A DNA stretch of 64,000 bases from Arenicella chitinivorans (GTDB lineage: Bacteria; Pseudomonadota; Gammaproteobacteria; Arenicellales; Arenicellaceae). The stretch spans positions 186,001 to 250,000 of the forward strand of contig NZ_BMXA01000004.1 in assembly GCF_014651515.1 (NCBI RefSeq). Reading direction: 5' to 3'. This document shows positions 50,140-59,641 of the stretch, piece by piece. The translations under genes and the position numbers were made by a program. The notes under the pieces were generated by a model, which saw only the letters and a list, made by a program, of their open reading frames with translations, had not been told where the DNA came from and did no database searches. Position 1 is the first letter of the stretch. Each line of letters starts with the position of its first letter.

Positions 50140-50445
50140 TTACAACGCGATCTTTTCACTGCTACCAACACCCTGACTGGCCATGAACTTCTTGAATTTG
50201 AAGTAAATATCGAACACTTCCACCTGTCCGTCGTCGTGCTCCACCAGGAAGAACGGGGCTCTGGTAACGTCGTGTTTACGCGCCAAACGAGCACCTTCTG
50301 AATCCGCGTCACGTTCATCGGCAATGGCGATTTGGTCTATCGAATCGATGAGTGCTTCGGACTCCAGGCGGGTCGAAACCTCTAGACATTTTTTACATAG
50401 CTCACCATTGGCAAGTATTTTTTTGACAAACGTAATATGTGGCAT
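50140..50445 (-). CDS. Small thioredoxin/glutaredoxin-like CxxC protein
   Basis: A 101-residue protein with a thioredoxin-like beginning (PHITFVKKILANGELCKKC) and a CKKC redox motif (Cys17, Cys20). Later APFFLVEHDDGQVEVFDIY resembles the cis-Pro strand of the fold. It is encoded directly downstream of the sulfite reductase and DUF934 genes, so a redox role in sulfur assimilation is a reasonable but unproven guess. Confidence 0.7.
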   Translation of the reverse strand: MPHITFVKKILANGELCKKCLEVSTRLESEALIDSIDQIAIADERDADSEGARLARKHDVTRAPFFLVEHDDGQVEVFDIYFKFKKFMASQGVGSSEKIAL

Positions 50446-50492
50446 AGTCAGTATATTGGGGTTGAGTGCTCGAAATACAAGCGTCTCTCAGA

Positions 50493-51071
50493 TCAGTGAA
50501 TAGCGCGCCGACGCGAAAAAATTAGGCGGCCTTGATCAGCGGAAGGCTGGTAGACTTCGCTAAATTCGTTGAATGCGCGTAGGGCGGTTTCCAAGCTTTC
50601 GCCATCCGGTAACTCAAACGCATCGAAGCCAACACGAGATAGAAACCCAAGTTGATCAAACTTCACATCCCCAATAGCGCGAATTTCACCCTTGAATCCA
50701 AAACGTGTACGCAGTTTATAGGCGTGTGAATACGATCGTCCATCAGCATGACTAACAAAGGGTAGAACAATGATATCTATGTCGTTCAGTTGCTCGGCTA
50801 TGTCCTCTGGAGCTTCGTCAGCTGCAAGCTGTACGGCGACTGGTTTGCCACGCGCGACTATTGCCTCGCTGTGATCTAACCACAGGTTTAATGGCACGCT
50901 GACCGCCTGAGATGGCAGGTCGTCGACTGTTAAGGTATCGGTCTCAGCCACATGCAGCATGGTGGCGTCAACAATCGTTCGATTAACGATGGCTTTGGTA
51001 GACTGAACACTATTTTGAATTCGGTCTGGAGTAGCCTTCGGTCGAGCTTTAAGATTTCGATTTGCCGTCAT
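50493..51071 (-). CDS. DUF934 domain protein, sulfite reductase partner
   Basis: A 192-residue DUF934 protein, a family regularly encoded beside NirA/CysI-type sulfite reductases and annotated as an accessory in sulfite reduction. Typical blocks are DIDIIVLPFVSHADGRSYSHAYKLR and GEIRAIGDVKFDQLGFLSRVGFDAFELP. Its ATG overlaps the cysI stop by 4 bp (ATGA), indicating translational coupling. Confidence 0.88.
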   Translation of the reverse strand: MTANRNLKARPKATPDRIQNSVQSTKAIVNRTIVDATMLHVAETDTLTVDDLPSQAVSVPLNLWLDHSEAIVARGKPVAVQLAADEAPEDIAEQLNDIDIIVLPFVSHADGRSYSHAYKLRTRFGFKGEIRAIGDVKFDQLGFLSRVGFDAFELPDGESLETALRAFNEFSEVYQPSADQGRLIFSRRRAIH

Positions 51072-52729
51072 GACGCTTGCTCCGCATAGACTTGCTCTTT
51101 AAATGGTTCCACACCAACGCGACGAAAAGTGTCGAGTAAGCGTTCGTCACTTTGGCGTTGGTGCTTGTATACCGTCAAAATGTCGACCACAGCATCGCCA
51201 ACTTTGTCTTTGGCAATGGCCGGGCCTAATCGCGTACCCAGTTCAGCTTGATTGCTGGCATCGCCGCCAAGCGTCAATTGGTACCATTCTTCGCCTTTTT
51301 TATCGACGCCTAAAATACCTATATGGCCAACATGGTGGTGTCCACAGGCATTCATACAGCCTGACATTTTCAGCTTCACTTCACCAATGTCGTAAAGCTC
51401 GTTGAAGTCGGTAAACTTTTCATTGATTTGTTTCGCAATAGAAATGGAGCTGGCGTTAGCGAGTGAACAAAAGTCGAGGCCAGGGCAGCAGATCATATCA
51501 TTGACAGAACCAATATTCGGGGTCGCCAGTCTAACGGCGTCCAGTGCCTTCCAGACATCCAATAAGTCTTGTTGCCGAACATCGGCTAACACCAAGTTTT
51601 GTTCGTGAGTCGTGCGAATTTCACCAAATGCATACTGGTCAGCGATATCCGCGATGGCGTCCATTTGAGCATCGGTCGCATCACCGGGGGCCACGCCGTG
51701 TTCTTTCAATGACACATTTACAATGCGGTACCCGGCTTGTTTGTGCGCAGACGTATTGTGTTCATACCAGGCGTTGAAGCGAGTATCAAGTGCGCGCCAT
51801 TTCTCGAGTCGTGCGTCGCCGTCGTTCAGAGTCTCATAAGTTGGGAGCGGAAAGAACGCTTGCATTGTTTCGAAATCGACCTCGTGTAGCTTAAGCGCCT
51901 GGTCCTTAAAGTGTGCCCATTCGGCCTCCACTTGAGTACGGAACTCTTCGATGCCCAAGGCGTTTACCAGGATCTTGATGCGCGCTTTGTATTTATTATC
52001 ACGACGACCGTGCAGGTTATAAACTCGAAGAATCGCTTCACAGTAGGACAAGATGTCTTCACGCGGCAGAAATTCCTTAATCACCTTGCCAATAACCGGC
52101 GTGCGTCCTAGACCACCGCCAACGTAAACGCGAAAGCCAATTTCTTGTTGTGAATTCTTAATCACTTCCAAGCCAATGTCATGAAACTGCACCGCAGCGC
52201 GATCATTGGTTGCGCCAGTGACCGCAATCTTGAACTTGCGTGGCAACCAGTAGAATTCGGGATGCAGGGTCGACCATTGCCGAATAATTTCACAGTAGGG
52301 CCGCGGGTCGATAATTTCATCGGGCGCCACACCGGCATACTGATCGGATGAAATATTGCGAATGCAATTACCGCTGGTCTGAATCGCGTGCATTTCAACT
52401 TCGGCTAAATCAGCAAGAATATCCGGCACGTCCGCAAGTTCTGGCCAGTTATACTGAATGTTTTGACGCGTAGTAAAATGACCATAACCCTTGTCGTATT
52501 TACGAGCAATATGCGCCAAAGTGCGCATTTGGCCGGAATTCAGCATGCCGTACGGGATTGAGACGCGAAGCATATGTGCATGTATCTGCATGTACAGACC
52601 GTTACGCAGACGCAATGGTTGCAGATCCGCAGCACTTAGTTCGCCCGCCAAGTGGCGCTGCACTTGATCGCGGAACTGGGCGACTCGTTCGTTGACGATG
52701 GTTTTGTCGATGGAATCGTATTGATACAT
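51068..52729 (-). CDS. cysI: Siroheme sulfite (nitrite) reductase, hemoprotein
   Basis: A 553-residue siroheme-[4Fe-4S] reductase, probably assimilatory sulfite to sulfide. Cluster ligands are visible as CPGLDFC and SGCMNACGHHHVGHIG. The start is the ATG at 52729 giving MYQYDSIDKTIVNERVAQFRDQ, the normal start of this subgroup; the GTG at 52777 adds 16 unrelated residues. No flavoprotein cysJ is nearby, so this is the single-subunit type using ferredoxin or another donor. First gene of a four-gene operon. Confidence 0.9.
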   Translation of the reverse strand: MYQYDSIDKTIVNERVAQFRDQVQRHLAGELSAADLQPLRLRNGLYMQIHAHMLRVSIPYGMLNSGQMRTLAHIARKYDKGYGHFTTRQNIQYNWPELADVPDILADLAEVEMHAIQTSGNCIRNISSDQYAGVAPDEIIDPRPYCEIIRQWSTLHPEFYWLPRKFKIAVTGATNDRAAVQFHDIGLEVIKNSQQEIGFRVYVGGGLGRTPVIGKVIKEFLPREDILSYCEAILRVYNLHGRRDNKYKARIKILVNALGIEEFRTQVEAEWAHFKDQALKLHEVDFETMQAFFPLPTYETLNDGDARLEKWRALDTRFNAWYEHNTSAHKQAGYRIVNVSLKEHGVAPGDATDAQMDAIADIADQYAFGEIRTTHEQNLVLADVRQQDLLDVWKALDAVRLATPNIGSVNDMICCPGLDFCSLANASSISIAKQINEKFTDFNELYDIGEVKLKMSGCMNACGHHHVGHIGILGVDKKGEEWYQLTLGGDASNQAELGTRLGPAIAKDKVGDAVVDILTVYKHQRQSDERLLDTFRRVGVEPFKEQVYAEQAS

Positions 52730-52985
52730 GTGAATAGGTCTGCCTAGCAGCTGTATTGGGTCATTAGTGTATGACACTGGTCGCGGAAATATACCGCTGG
52801 CCGTTTAGAAAAAAAAGTAATAACGATTTATATTTATATAAGATCCAGTTCAAATGCGTCCTCCTTAAACACAATAAAGTTAGTCGCTTCACAATAGAAA
52901 ATGCCGATTTTGCAGCAGTTAGTGTCACAGACCCGCTGTCACCACTCACCTATACTGAGTACAAACCCGTTGCTGAGTAACTGTT
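52730..52985. promoter_or_regulatory. Divergent cysI / MBL-hydrolase promoter region
   Basis: 256 bp between two divergent genes, locally A+T-rich (52795-52890). A sulfur-responsive promoter is expected for cysI, but I see no box I can defend. An open frame on the plus strand across it has no plausible protein character. Confidence 0.4.
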
Positions 52986-54056
52986 GTGAGTGCACTGACC
53001 GCTGAATCCGAGACCAAGAAAGAATTGGTCTATCCATTCAAAAAATTTTGGAGCCCCGAGCCTGGTGAGCTGTATGAAGTCGCTGAGGGCGTATTTTGGT
53101 TGCGTATGCCGCTGCCGATTGCCTTGGACCATATTAACCTTTGGTTGTTGCGAGATGGTGATGACTGGACGATTGTGGATACCGGCTACGACGCTGAGAG
53201 CTGCAAAGCGGTTTGGCATGCTGTGTTTGAGCAGGTGATCAATCCGACCCGAGTAACGCGGATCGTAGTCACGCACTTCCACCCAGATCACATTGGGTTG
53301 GCAGCTTGGTTATCTCAGCGCTGTGACTGTCGAATTTACATCACACAGGGAGAGTTGGGTCTGTATCGGAAAATTCATTCCCGACAACAGTCACGTGTAC
53401 GCGATATGGTGCACGCTTACTTGCAGGAGTTGGGGTTTGATGCGACAGCAACTGATACTTATGTTCCGTTCTTTTTAAGCGATCCAAAACCGGTGAACGA
53501 GCGCGTTCAGCCGAGCCAATGTGAGATACTGCAAGAGCATGATGAGTTGCAGATCAATGGTCAGGTCTGGCGCGTGATTTGTGGCAATGGCCATTCCCCT
53601 GAACATGCGTGCTTGTACAATGCAGATCAAAACCTGTTGATTGCCGGCGATCAAGCGATTCCACGTATTTCATCGAACGTCAGCGTCTACCCGGCCAATC
53701 GCCACGCGGATCCATTGGGAGACTGGATTTCGTCGTGTGAAAAATTGCGGGACACTGTCCCGGCAGAGACTGTCATTCTGCCATCACACCAAGAGCCATT
53801 CATTGGTATCCAGACGAGAATGCAACAGCTGATTAATGACCACCTAAGTCAATTAAATCAACTTCGGCTGGCGGTACAGGCGCCAATCTCAGCTGTTCAG
53901 GCCCGAAATATTTTGTTTGCGCGTAAGTTGAACGTGGTCGATACGCTTCTGGCGACTGGCGAAACGCTGGCACACTTGAACTATTTGCTGCATCGCCGAG
54001 AGATCGCGGCTAAAACTGGTGCCGATGGTGTGATGTTATATTATCAGCGTCGTTGA
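52986..54056 (+). CDS. Metallo-beta-lactamase-fold hydrolase
   Basis: A 356-residue MBL-fold enzyme. The metal motif is THFHPDHIG (HxHxDH), with later ligands in GNGHSPEHACLY, GDQAIPRIS and the C-terminal SHQEP. A C-terminal helical extension (about 270-356) follows, as in glyoxalase II-like and LACTB2-like members. The start is a GTG at 52986. It is divergent from the sulfite reductase operon. No specific substrate can be named. Confidence 0.85.
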   Translation: MSALTAESETKKELVYPFKKFWSPEPGELYEVAEGVFWLRMPLPIALDHINLWLLRDGDDWTIVDTGYDAESCKAVWHAVFEQVINPTRVTRIVVTHFHPDHIGLAAWLSQRCDCRIYITQGELGLYRKIHSRQQSRVRDMVHAYLQELGFDATATDTYVPFFLSDPKPVNERVQPSQCEILQEHDELQINGQVWRVICGNGHSPEHACLYNADQNLLIAGDQAIPRISSNVSVYPANRHADPLGDWISSCEKLRDTVPAETVILPSHQEPFIGIQTRMQQLINDHLSQLNQLRLAVQAPISAVQARNILFARKLNVVDTLLATGETLAHLNYLLHRREIAAKTGADGVMLYYQRR

Positions 54057-54150
54057 TCCGCGCTTCATAATTTGCAGCAGCCGTTATGACGCGATTGATC
54101 ATCAATCCCCACGGAAACAGGCTTGAGTACAGAGTACCGGTGTGGATTTT

Positions 54151-55356
54151 TTAACGTCTAAATTGTGGTAACGTCAACCGCTCAAATCGTTTTTGTCGAT
54201 CTTCAGCTTGTTGTTTGACTGCCGCGAGTACCAGATCGACCTTGTTGGCATAGCGGCCGCGCTCAGACGGCGTCAGCGAGATATTGTGTGCTTTTTCAAG
54301 ATCACGTAACGCGGCGATGTATTTTCTTTCGACCTGATAGATACGGCTGCGAAGTTCATAAAACTGGGGGTCTTTGTCGTGCAGTTTTATGGCGCGTTTA
54401 ACGGCTTTAGCAGCGGTACCAAAGTCGCGCTGGTCGAACGCTTTTTGCGCGGTGTAAAAATGTAAATACGGATTTTTATTGCGAACTCGCGAAGCCAGCT
54501 TTTGGAATCGATCCGCGGCTTGAAGTTTGCCTTGTCCTCGATACAACCGCTCCAAATTGCTGGCGGCAAGACTTTCCCGCGGGTTCAATTGGTGGGCATA
54601 TAGATAGCCCTGCTCGGCTTTATTAACTTGGCCTGTGCGTCGCAGCGCGGCTGACAGGTTGATCCAAAGATCCGGGTTCTTGGCATCGACCGAGACCGCG
54701 AGTTTAAGGTAGTGTAACGCCGTATCGTAGTCTTCCTGCTGCATAAATTGGACGCCCAGGTTGCTGAAAAGTAATGCCGCCGCCGAGCGTTTGTTAATAA
54801 ACCGCTGTGGAAAACCAGCACGATATTCTTGAATCGCAAGGTCAAATACCTGAGTGTATCGATCTGAGCGATACATCGCATTAACGTGTCGGTAATATAC
54901 TAGACCACGATCTTCGTTTTCGCCCCAAAGATCGGGGATATCCACTTCATTCGCATTGAGCGTAATGCCGATCTCATCGGCTAATTGAATAAGCATAAGT
55001 GTGAAGCTTAAGCAGTTCCCCTCATTACGATAAAACGCTTCAATCGGTGCATAGTTGGCCTCCATGTTGTATTGCATGTTTTTGCCGTCTTCGTCGATTA
55101 ACCATTGCGCCATCTTTCGCAGCGCGCGAAGCTTGGGTAGTTTTCCAAACCGAGCGACCACTGTGGCGCGCATTTCCGGAGTGACTTGATACAGGTTCTC
55201 TACACTGTCTAAGTGATCAGGGCCAAGGCGTGTCTCGTAATTGATAACCTCCTGCATCCAGTCATATTTCACCGCCGTAACTGGTTGACTGGCACAGGCG
55301 CTGAGTAGCAGTAATATCAACACTGACCCGAGGACTTCCAACCGAATAGTCTTCAT
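54151..55356 (-). CDS. TPR-repeat lipoprotein
   Basis: A 401-residue lipoprotein. Lipobox LLSACA with Cys21. Residues 90-190 contain a transglutaminase-like segment (APIEAFYRNEGNCLSFTLMLIQLADEIG), which includes a Cys in NCLSF. From about 205 to 380 there are tandem TPR motifs (QEDYDTALHYLKLAVSVDAKNPDLWINLSAALRRTGQVNKAEQGY). It may be a scaffold in envelope assembly; the family is known but the role is not. Confidence 0.85.
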   Translation of the reverse strand: MKTIRLEVLGSVLILLLLSACASQPVTAVKYDWMQEVINYETRLGPDHLDSVENLYQVTPEMRATVVARFGKLPKLRALRKMAQWLIDEDGKNMQYNMEANYAPIEAFYRNEGNCLSFTLMLIQLADEIGITLNANEVDIPDLWGENEDRGLVYYRHVNAMYRSDRYTQVFDLAIQEYRAGFPQRFINKRSAAALLFSNLGVQFMQQEDYDTALHYLKLAVSVDAKNPDLWINLSAALRRTGQVNKAEQGYLYAHQLNPRESLAASNLERLYRGQGKLQAADRFQKLASRVRNKNPYLHFYTAQKAFDQRDFGTAAKAVKRAIKLHDKDPQFYELRSRIYQVERKYIAALRDLEKAHNISLTPSERGRYANKVDLVLAAVKQQAEDRQKRFERLTLPQFRR

Positions 55357-55443
55357 TGTGCTTAAAACTCCTTCTTGCTATTTCTAACAACTATAGAAAA
55401 GATTCGCCTCAGCGTCTTTCTTTTTGCGTACATTAATGGCAAT

Positions 55444-55473
55444 AAAAAAGGCCGAGAGCATGCGCTCTCGGCC
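55444..55473 (-). terminator. Strong intrinsic terminator of the subtilase gene
   Basis: GGCCGAGAGC and GCTCTCGGCC (55450-55459 and 55464-55473) flank ATGC, so the whole 24 bases are a perfect palindrome. On the minus strand it is followed by six T (55449-55444). It sits just downstream of the gene ending at 55510. Confidence 0.92.
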
Positions 55474-55509
55474 TCTATGTAGAGTCACATTGAGTGACTT
55501 GGTGAGTAC

Positions 55510-58500
55510 TTAGTTGGTGTCAATATTGATAATTGTACGACCTACTTCAGCACTACCGTCTTGATGAGAAACAACACCGAGGTGACGGCTAGCGGGGGTG
55601 AGGCCCGTATAATCGACAGTCACACTGGTGGCCGTACCAACGGTAGCACTGGTGGGAGCGGTTACCGTGGCATTGCCTTCATCACCCAGCAACACACTGA
55701 TCCATGCAGTGTAATCAATACTGCTTGCACCACCAGCAGCGGCAAAGAAATCAATCACGAATATATATCCACCGGCCGTTGGGTTGACGATATCCACAAC
55801 CTCATTCGAGGTAGCGTTGCCACTGCTTCCGATCTGTGTGAGGTTGTTTGACCCGGCACAATCATCCACACGAAACACACGTAAGTCGAGATCGTCTTCA
55901 CCCGGTGTGGCGGTGTCCTGATCAAACGTTTGGATGCGCATGTGGGACAAGGCCGGCAGGTCGAAACACAGAACATTCAAACCATCGGCCTCTGTGACTG
56001 TATCCGAGAACGGTATTGATTCAGAGATGCCAGCCAACGCCGCGTTATAGGTCCCACTGAAGCCGAACTGGACCGGAATTGAAACACTGCCATCGGTACC
56101 CGTTCCTTCGACTTCGTCAACCGTTGCCAACGCCACGGGTCGGACTGCGATCGGACTGCGAACTTGGCGCGCGTTCTTTTTATCGTGGCCATACGAATAA
56201 CCATGACGATACCAATCCCACCAGCTGCGATGCTTGTGGCCTTTGCGCTTGCCACGCTCAACCCAAGTGAGTGCGCCAAACGCAAATTCATTGACACGAA
56301 CATTGCTATTGGCCGTAAACGTTACGGTGTATTCGGCTGATTCACCAGGAAGTAATACGAGTTTGCGTGGGCTCACTTCAACATCAATACCTGGAGGGGC
56401 TTCCACTTCAACCTTGTAAACACTCGGTTTACGGCGATGGCGGCGATTGTCGCTGTCATCAACATTGGTTACTGTACGTGTAACCGTTTGCGTACCGACC
56501 AGATCACCGATACCGATTGATGGTAAGTTCAGGTCGCTGCCGTCAAAGGAATAGCCTTGACTGGCCAACAGATCACAAACCGCATCGTCGAATAGCTGAG
56601 CATTGTTGCCACAGGTAAACGCGGCGTAGTCCAGTAAATCAGCATCATACGCGAGGCCCGGATTGAAAGTCGCGTTGGGAACGACATGACCTGCGCCAAT
56701 TTCGAACGGTGTGGCAGGATCATCGCTGTATTGCGTTGCCAGATTTTGACGCGCCGTGGTCATCATCGCTGAACGCGCCATCGCAGGTGACCAGTCAGGG
56801 TGTGCCTGTTTGATCAATGCTAAGACACCGGCTATATGTGGACTGGAGAATGACGTACCACTGATGTATTGGAATGACTCTACACTGGATGAAGAGGAGC
56901 CGGCATCCGCATTCTCTGTGGTGGTCTCCGCACTCAGAATTTGCACGCCGGGAGCGACCACGTCGGGTTTGATGATATCAAACGCACCGCGGTTAGGTCC
57001 ACGAGACGAAAAATCCGCAACTCGGTTGGCAAGTTCAACCTGATTTGCACTGTCAAGAGACACCGTGACACCGCTCGCAGCAGCGAGTTCCGCGCCGTCT
57101 TCATAGCCAATCATCACACCGGGAATACCTCGAGAGGCGTCAATAAAACCCATAATGAACGGATTGAAACGGTCTGGCGCAGTACCATCATTATAGACAA
57201 TGACTGCTGTCGCACCGGCGGCCTCAGCATTGGCGTATTTGTCGTCGAATGCACAGCCACCGCGTATGACTAACGCTACTTTCCCGCTCATATCAGCTGC
57301 ATTGGTGAACGCACCACAACCGTCTGCTGGCACGCTGACCATCAAGTCACCGCTAACGCCGGGAATGTCAGTCAACTGTACTGGCCCTACGCCTTCAATT
57401 GCAGTTTTTAATCCCGCAACAGACGCTGGCGCAGCCACATCAATACCCAATGCAAAGTTCTGGTTGTCGTTAACGGCACCAACCGATGTCAACCACGGCA
57501 CAACACCTGGCGCGCCAACGGTGGCCAGCTCTGGCCCGGAATTCCCTGCGGACGTAGCAACATGCACACCTGCGTCGGCGGCGAACAGGAAGGCAACTGC
57601 ATCTAGACTGGCGAAACTTGTCGACGCACCACCAACCGAAAAGTTGATGACATCCACGCCGTCAGCCACCGCTTGGTCAATCGCTGCCATGGAGTCAGAA
57701 TTGAAGCAACCATTGTCATCGTCTGCAGGGTTACTGGTGATGATTGGCCCATCCCAACAAACTTTATACACGGCGATGCGTGCGCGTGGTGCCACGCCCG
57801 ACATCACGTTGCTGCCAACTTGTTGACCTCCAATTTCAGCTTGTACCCCGTAGTTACCGGCCGCATTCGATGCGGCGGCACTACCGTGACCGTCGTCGTC
57901 ACGCGCAGACATTGCGGAACCCGGCGCCAGAACGACCGCAGGGTCTCCACCGCGCAAAAATCCTTCATTGTAAAAACGTGCGCCGAGGACTTTGTTATTA
58001 CACTCGAATGGCACATCGAGTGGATTGAATGCGGTGTTCCCGAATTCGCAGGCGTCGCCAGTCCAGCCAGCCGGAGGCGGGCCATAGGCTACCGGGCGCC
58101 CGCGATCGCCTTTGCGCGGTGTTCTTACGTCGGCAAAGCTCGGGTGTTCCGGGGATAGGCCCGAATCGATGACTCCAATGATCACATCTTCGCCCGTGTA
58201 GCGACTACGCCATGCGGCGTCACGACCGCGATTTAGCTCTAAAAATTCGCGCGTGCTGTCGGTATCCATTTTAGCCATTTCGTCCTTGGCTACGGTTAGA
58301 ACACTTGGATCACGACTCAGCAATTCAGCCTGCGCCGCTGTCATCCGGGCCGCCATACCGTTGAATGCGTAGGTGTATTCGTAGATCTTGTTTTCTTTGG
58401 GGATTCCGTAGTTTTGAAGGGTGCTGTCCTGCTTGCCCTTTAAAAAGCTGCGATAACTTTGCACTTTGGCGCTGCTGGTGGCAAGTTTTTTACCCGCTTC

Positions 58501-58749
58501 TGGCTTCGTCGCAGCGAGTCCCGGTGCACCGGCAAAATTAATTGTTGGTTGGTCGCGGAAGTGGACGATATAAATATCGGTGTCTTGTTTCTTGTTGCTT
58601 TTGGGCGGGATTAAGGCTGGATCAATCTGGGATGGTTTTGACAGACTCAGTAGGGGGGATTCGGCAGCGTAGGAAGTTGAGTGTCCTCCTAAACAGACAG
58701 CTGCAAAACCCAAACCGGCTATTATCGATTTGGAAAATCGCTTTTTCAT
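55510..58749 (-). CDS. Large secreted subtilisin-like serine protease (S8)
   Basis: A 1079-residue exported protease started at ATG 58749 (AGGAG nearby; the TTG at 58797 adds 16 residues). Signal peptide 1-29 (cut after TSYAA). An I9 propeptide (about 60-155) precedes the catalytic domain: Asp195 (GVIDSGLSPEHPSF), His288 (DDDGHGSAAAS), Asn403 (ATSAGNSGP) and Ser633 (GTSFSSPHIAG). A PA domain (about 445-565) is inserted. A fibronectin-III-like region (750-890) carries a basic, aromatic insertion at 832-862. A C-terminal PPC-type domain ends at LLGDEGNATVTAP. No sortase or autotransporter signature. Confidence 0.95.
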   Translation of the reverse strand: MKKRFSKSIIAGLGFAAVCLGGHSTSYAAESPLLSLSKPSQIDPALIPPKSNKKQDTDIYIVHFRDQPTINFAGAPGLAATKPEAGKKLATSSAKVQSYRSFLKGKQDSTLQNYGIPKENKIYEYTYAFNGMAARMTAAQAELLSRDPSVLTVAKDEMAKMDTDSTREFLELNRGRDAAWRSRYTGEDVIIGVIDSGLSPEHPSFADVRTPRKGDRGRPVAYGPPPAGWTGDACEFGNTAFNPLDVPFECNNKVLGARFYNEGFLRGGDPAVVLAPGSAMSARDDDGHGSAAASNAAGNYGVQAEIGGQQVGSNVMSGVAPRARIAVYKVCWDGPIITSNPADDDNGCFNSDSMAAIDQAVADGVDVINFSVGGASTSFASLDAVAFLFAADAGVHVATSAGNSGPELATVGAPGVVPWLTSVGAVNDNQNFALGIDVAAPASVAGLKTAIEGVGPVQLTDIPGVSGDLMVSVPADGCGAFTNAADMSGKVALVIRGGCAFDDKYANAEAAGATAVIVYNDGTAPDRFNPFIMGFIDASRGIPGVMIGYEDGAELAAASGVTVSLDSANQVELANRVADFSSRGPNRGAFDIIKPDVVAPGVQILSAETTTENADAGSSSSSVESFQYISGTSFSSPHIAGVLALIKQAHPDWSPAMARSAMMTTARQNLATQYSDDPATPFEIGAGHVVPNATFNPGLAYDADLLDYAAFTCGNNAQLFDDAVCDLLASQGYSFDGSDLNLPSIGIGDLVGTQTVTRTVTNVDDSDNRRHRRKPSVYKVEVEAPPGIDVEVSPRKLVLLPGESAEYTVTFTANSNVRVNEFAFGALTWVERGKRKGHKHRSWWDWYRHGYSYGHDKKNARQVRSPIAVRPVALATVDEVEGTGTDGSVSIPVQFGFSGTYNAALAGISESIPFSDTVTEADGLNVLCFDLPALSHMRIQTFDQDTATPGEDDLDLRVFRVDDCAGSNNLTQIGSSGNATSNEVVDIVNPTAGGYIFVIDFFAAAGGASSIDYTAWISVLLGDEGNATVTAPTSATVGTATSVTVDYTGLTPASRHLGVVSHQDGSAEVGRTIINIDTN

Positions 58750-59278
58750 GCTAATTGGCTCCTGTGGTGAGATAGTCCTTAGACTTCTCGAGATCAATAA
58801 ATAAAGCCGAGCACGACAATATAGGCGTCATACTCTGGCAAACATTTAGTGAAACAATGAAAATGAAGTAGTACCGCAAAACAACATGCTGGAGAAGCGA
58901 GTGTTTAACGTGGGGGCAAAGTTGCCGTGGGAGATATAGACACCAAGGGTGTGAGGGCTTGTCCGCAGTTGATCGTACCGCAATGTACGTTTATGAGCTC
59001 AAACTGCGAGCGGAAACAGGCAAACCGGGCACACATCCGTGTCACTATCAAATGAATGATACGTGGATGATTACCTATATTTCCCTACCCATGGTGCCCA
59101 GAAAGTCTTAGTTAGGGTGCAGACTGACCGAGCTATTGGTGTTCGTTCAAGAACAAATTCACTGCGGCCTATATTACGGATAGAATGACTTGGCGGCAAG
59201 CGCCGAGAAAACAAAGCCGCCGATTATTACGCTGTCATGACATACAAAAAATCATTTTGTTAGGAGAAACAATGGTTT
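58750..59278. other. Long gene-poor spacer between subtilase and VOC gene
   Basis: A 529-bp spacer between divergent genes. It holds the subtilase leader near 58750 and the VOC leader near 59260. A small hairpin TTGGCG/CGCCGA lies near 59192-59207. No credible open frame or repeat is visible. Confidence 0.6.
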
Positions 59279-59286
59279 ATGAATAA
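59272..59286 (+). CDS. Possible 4-codon leader mini-ORF (low confidence)
   Basis: ATG at 59272 reads M-V-Y-E-stop (stop TAA, 59284-59286) and overlaps the VOC start at 59279. The AGGAG at 59262-59266 is placed 5 bases before this ATG and 12 before the VOC ATG, so ribosomes would preferentially start on the mini-ORF. It may simply be an accident. Confidence 0.2.
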   Translation: MVYE

Positions 59287-59641
59287 ACACGAAAAATTAA
59301 ACTACCTCGAGTTACCTGCGCGCGACCTTGCATCCACTAAAACTTTCTTTACAAATGTCTTTGGGTGGAGGTTTACAGACTACGGTGCGGAGTACACTGC
59401 CTTCGACAATCAAGGCTTGGAAGGCGGGTTCTATCAGGCTGATCTGGTTAGCCGTAGTGATCTCGGCGCTGCGTTGGCAGTGTTTTACAGTACCGATCTA
59501 GAGCAAACCTTGGCCAAGGTAGAGGCGGCTGGTGGCACCGTTATAAAACCGATATTTGCATTTCCCGGTGGTCGACGTTTTCATTTTACGGAGCCCAGTG
59601 GCAGCGAGTTTGCGGTATGGTCTGAGCCCGCAGCTAATTAA
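59279..59641 (+). CDS. VOC-fold (glyoxalase-like) protein
   Basis: A 120-residue vicinal-oxygen-chelate protein. The paired motif YLELPARDLASTKTFFTNVFGWRF begins the first half and the second half ends RRFHFTEPSGSEFAVWSEP. Candidate metal ligands are the acidic/His positions, but none can be assigned as catalytic. The function could be glyoxalase-like or a binding protein. Convergent with the MipA-like gene (4-bp overlap). Confidence 0.82.
   Translation: MNKHEKLNYLELPARDLASTKTFFTNVFGWRFTDYGAEYTAFDNQGLEGGFYQADLVSRSDLGAALAVFYSTDLEQTLAKVEAAGGTVIKPIFAFPGGRRFHFTEPSGSEFAVWSEPAAN

Noticed and set aside
52771-52980. 69-codon frame in the cysI upstream region
   Set aside because: A+T-rich promoter DNA; the translation has no domain or membrane character and no ribosome-binding site.
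57200-57826. 208-codon open frame on the plus strand
   Set aside because: Antisense to the S8 catalytic domain; composition (Ala/Thr/Pro-rich) mirrors the real gene and no start signal is seen.
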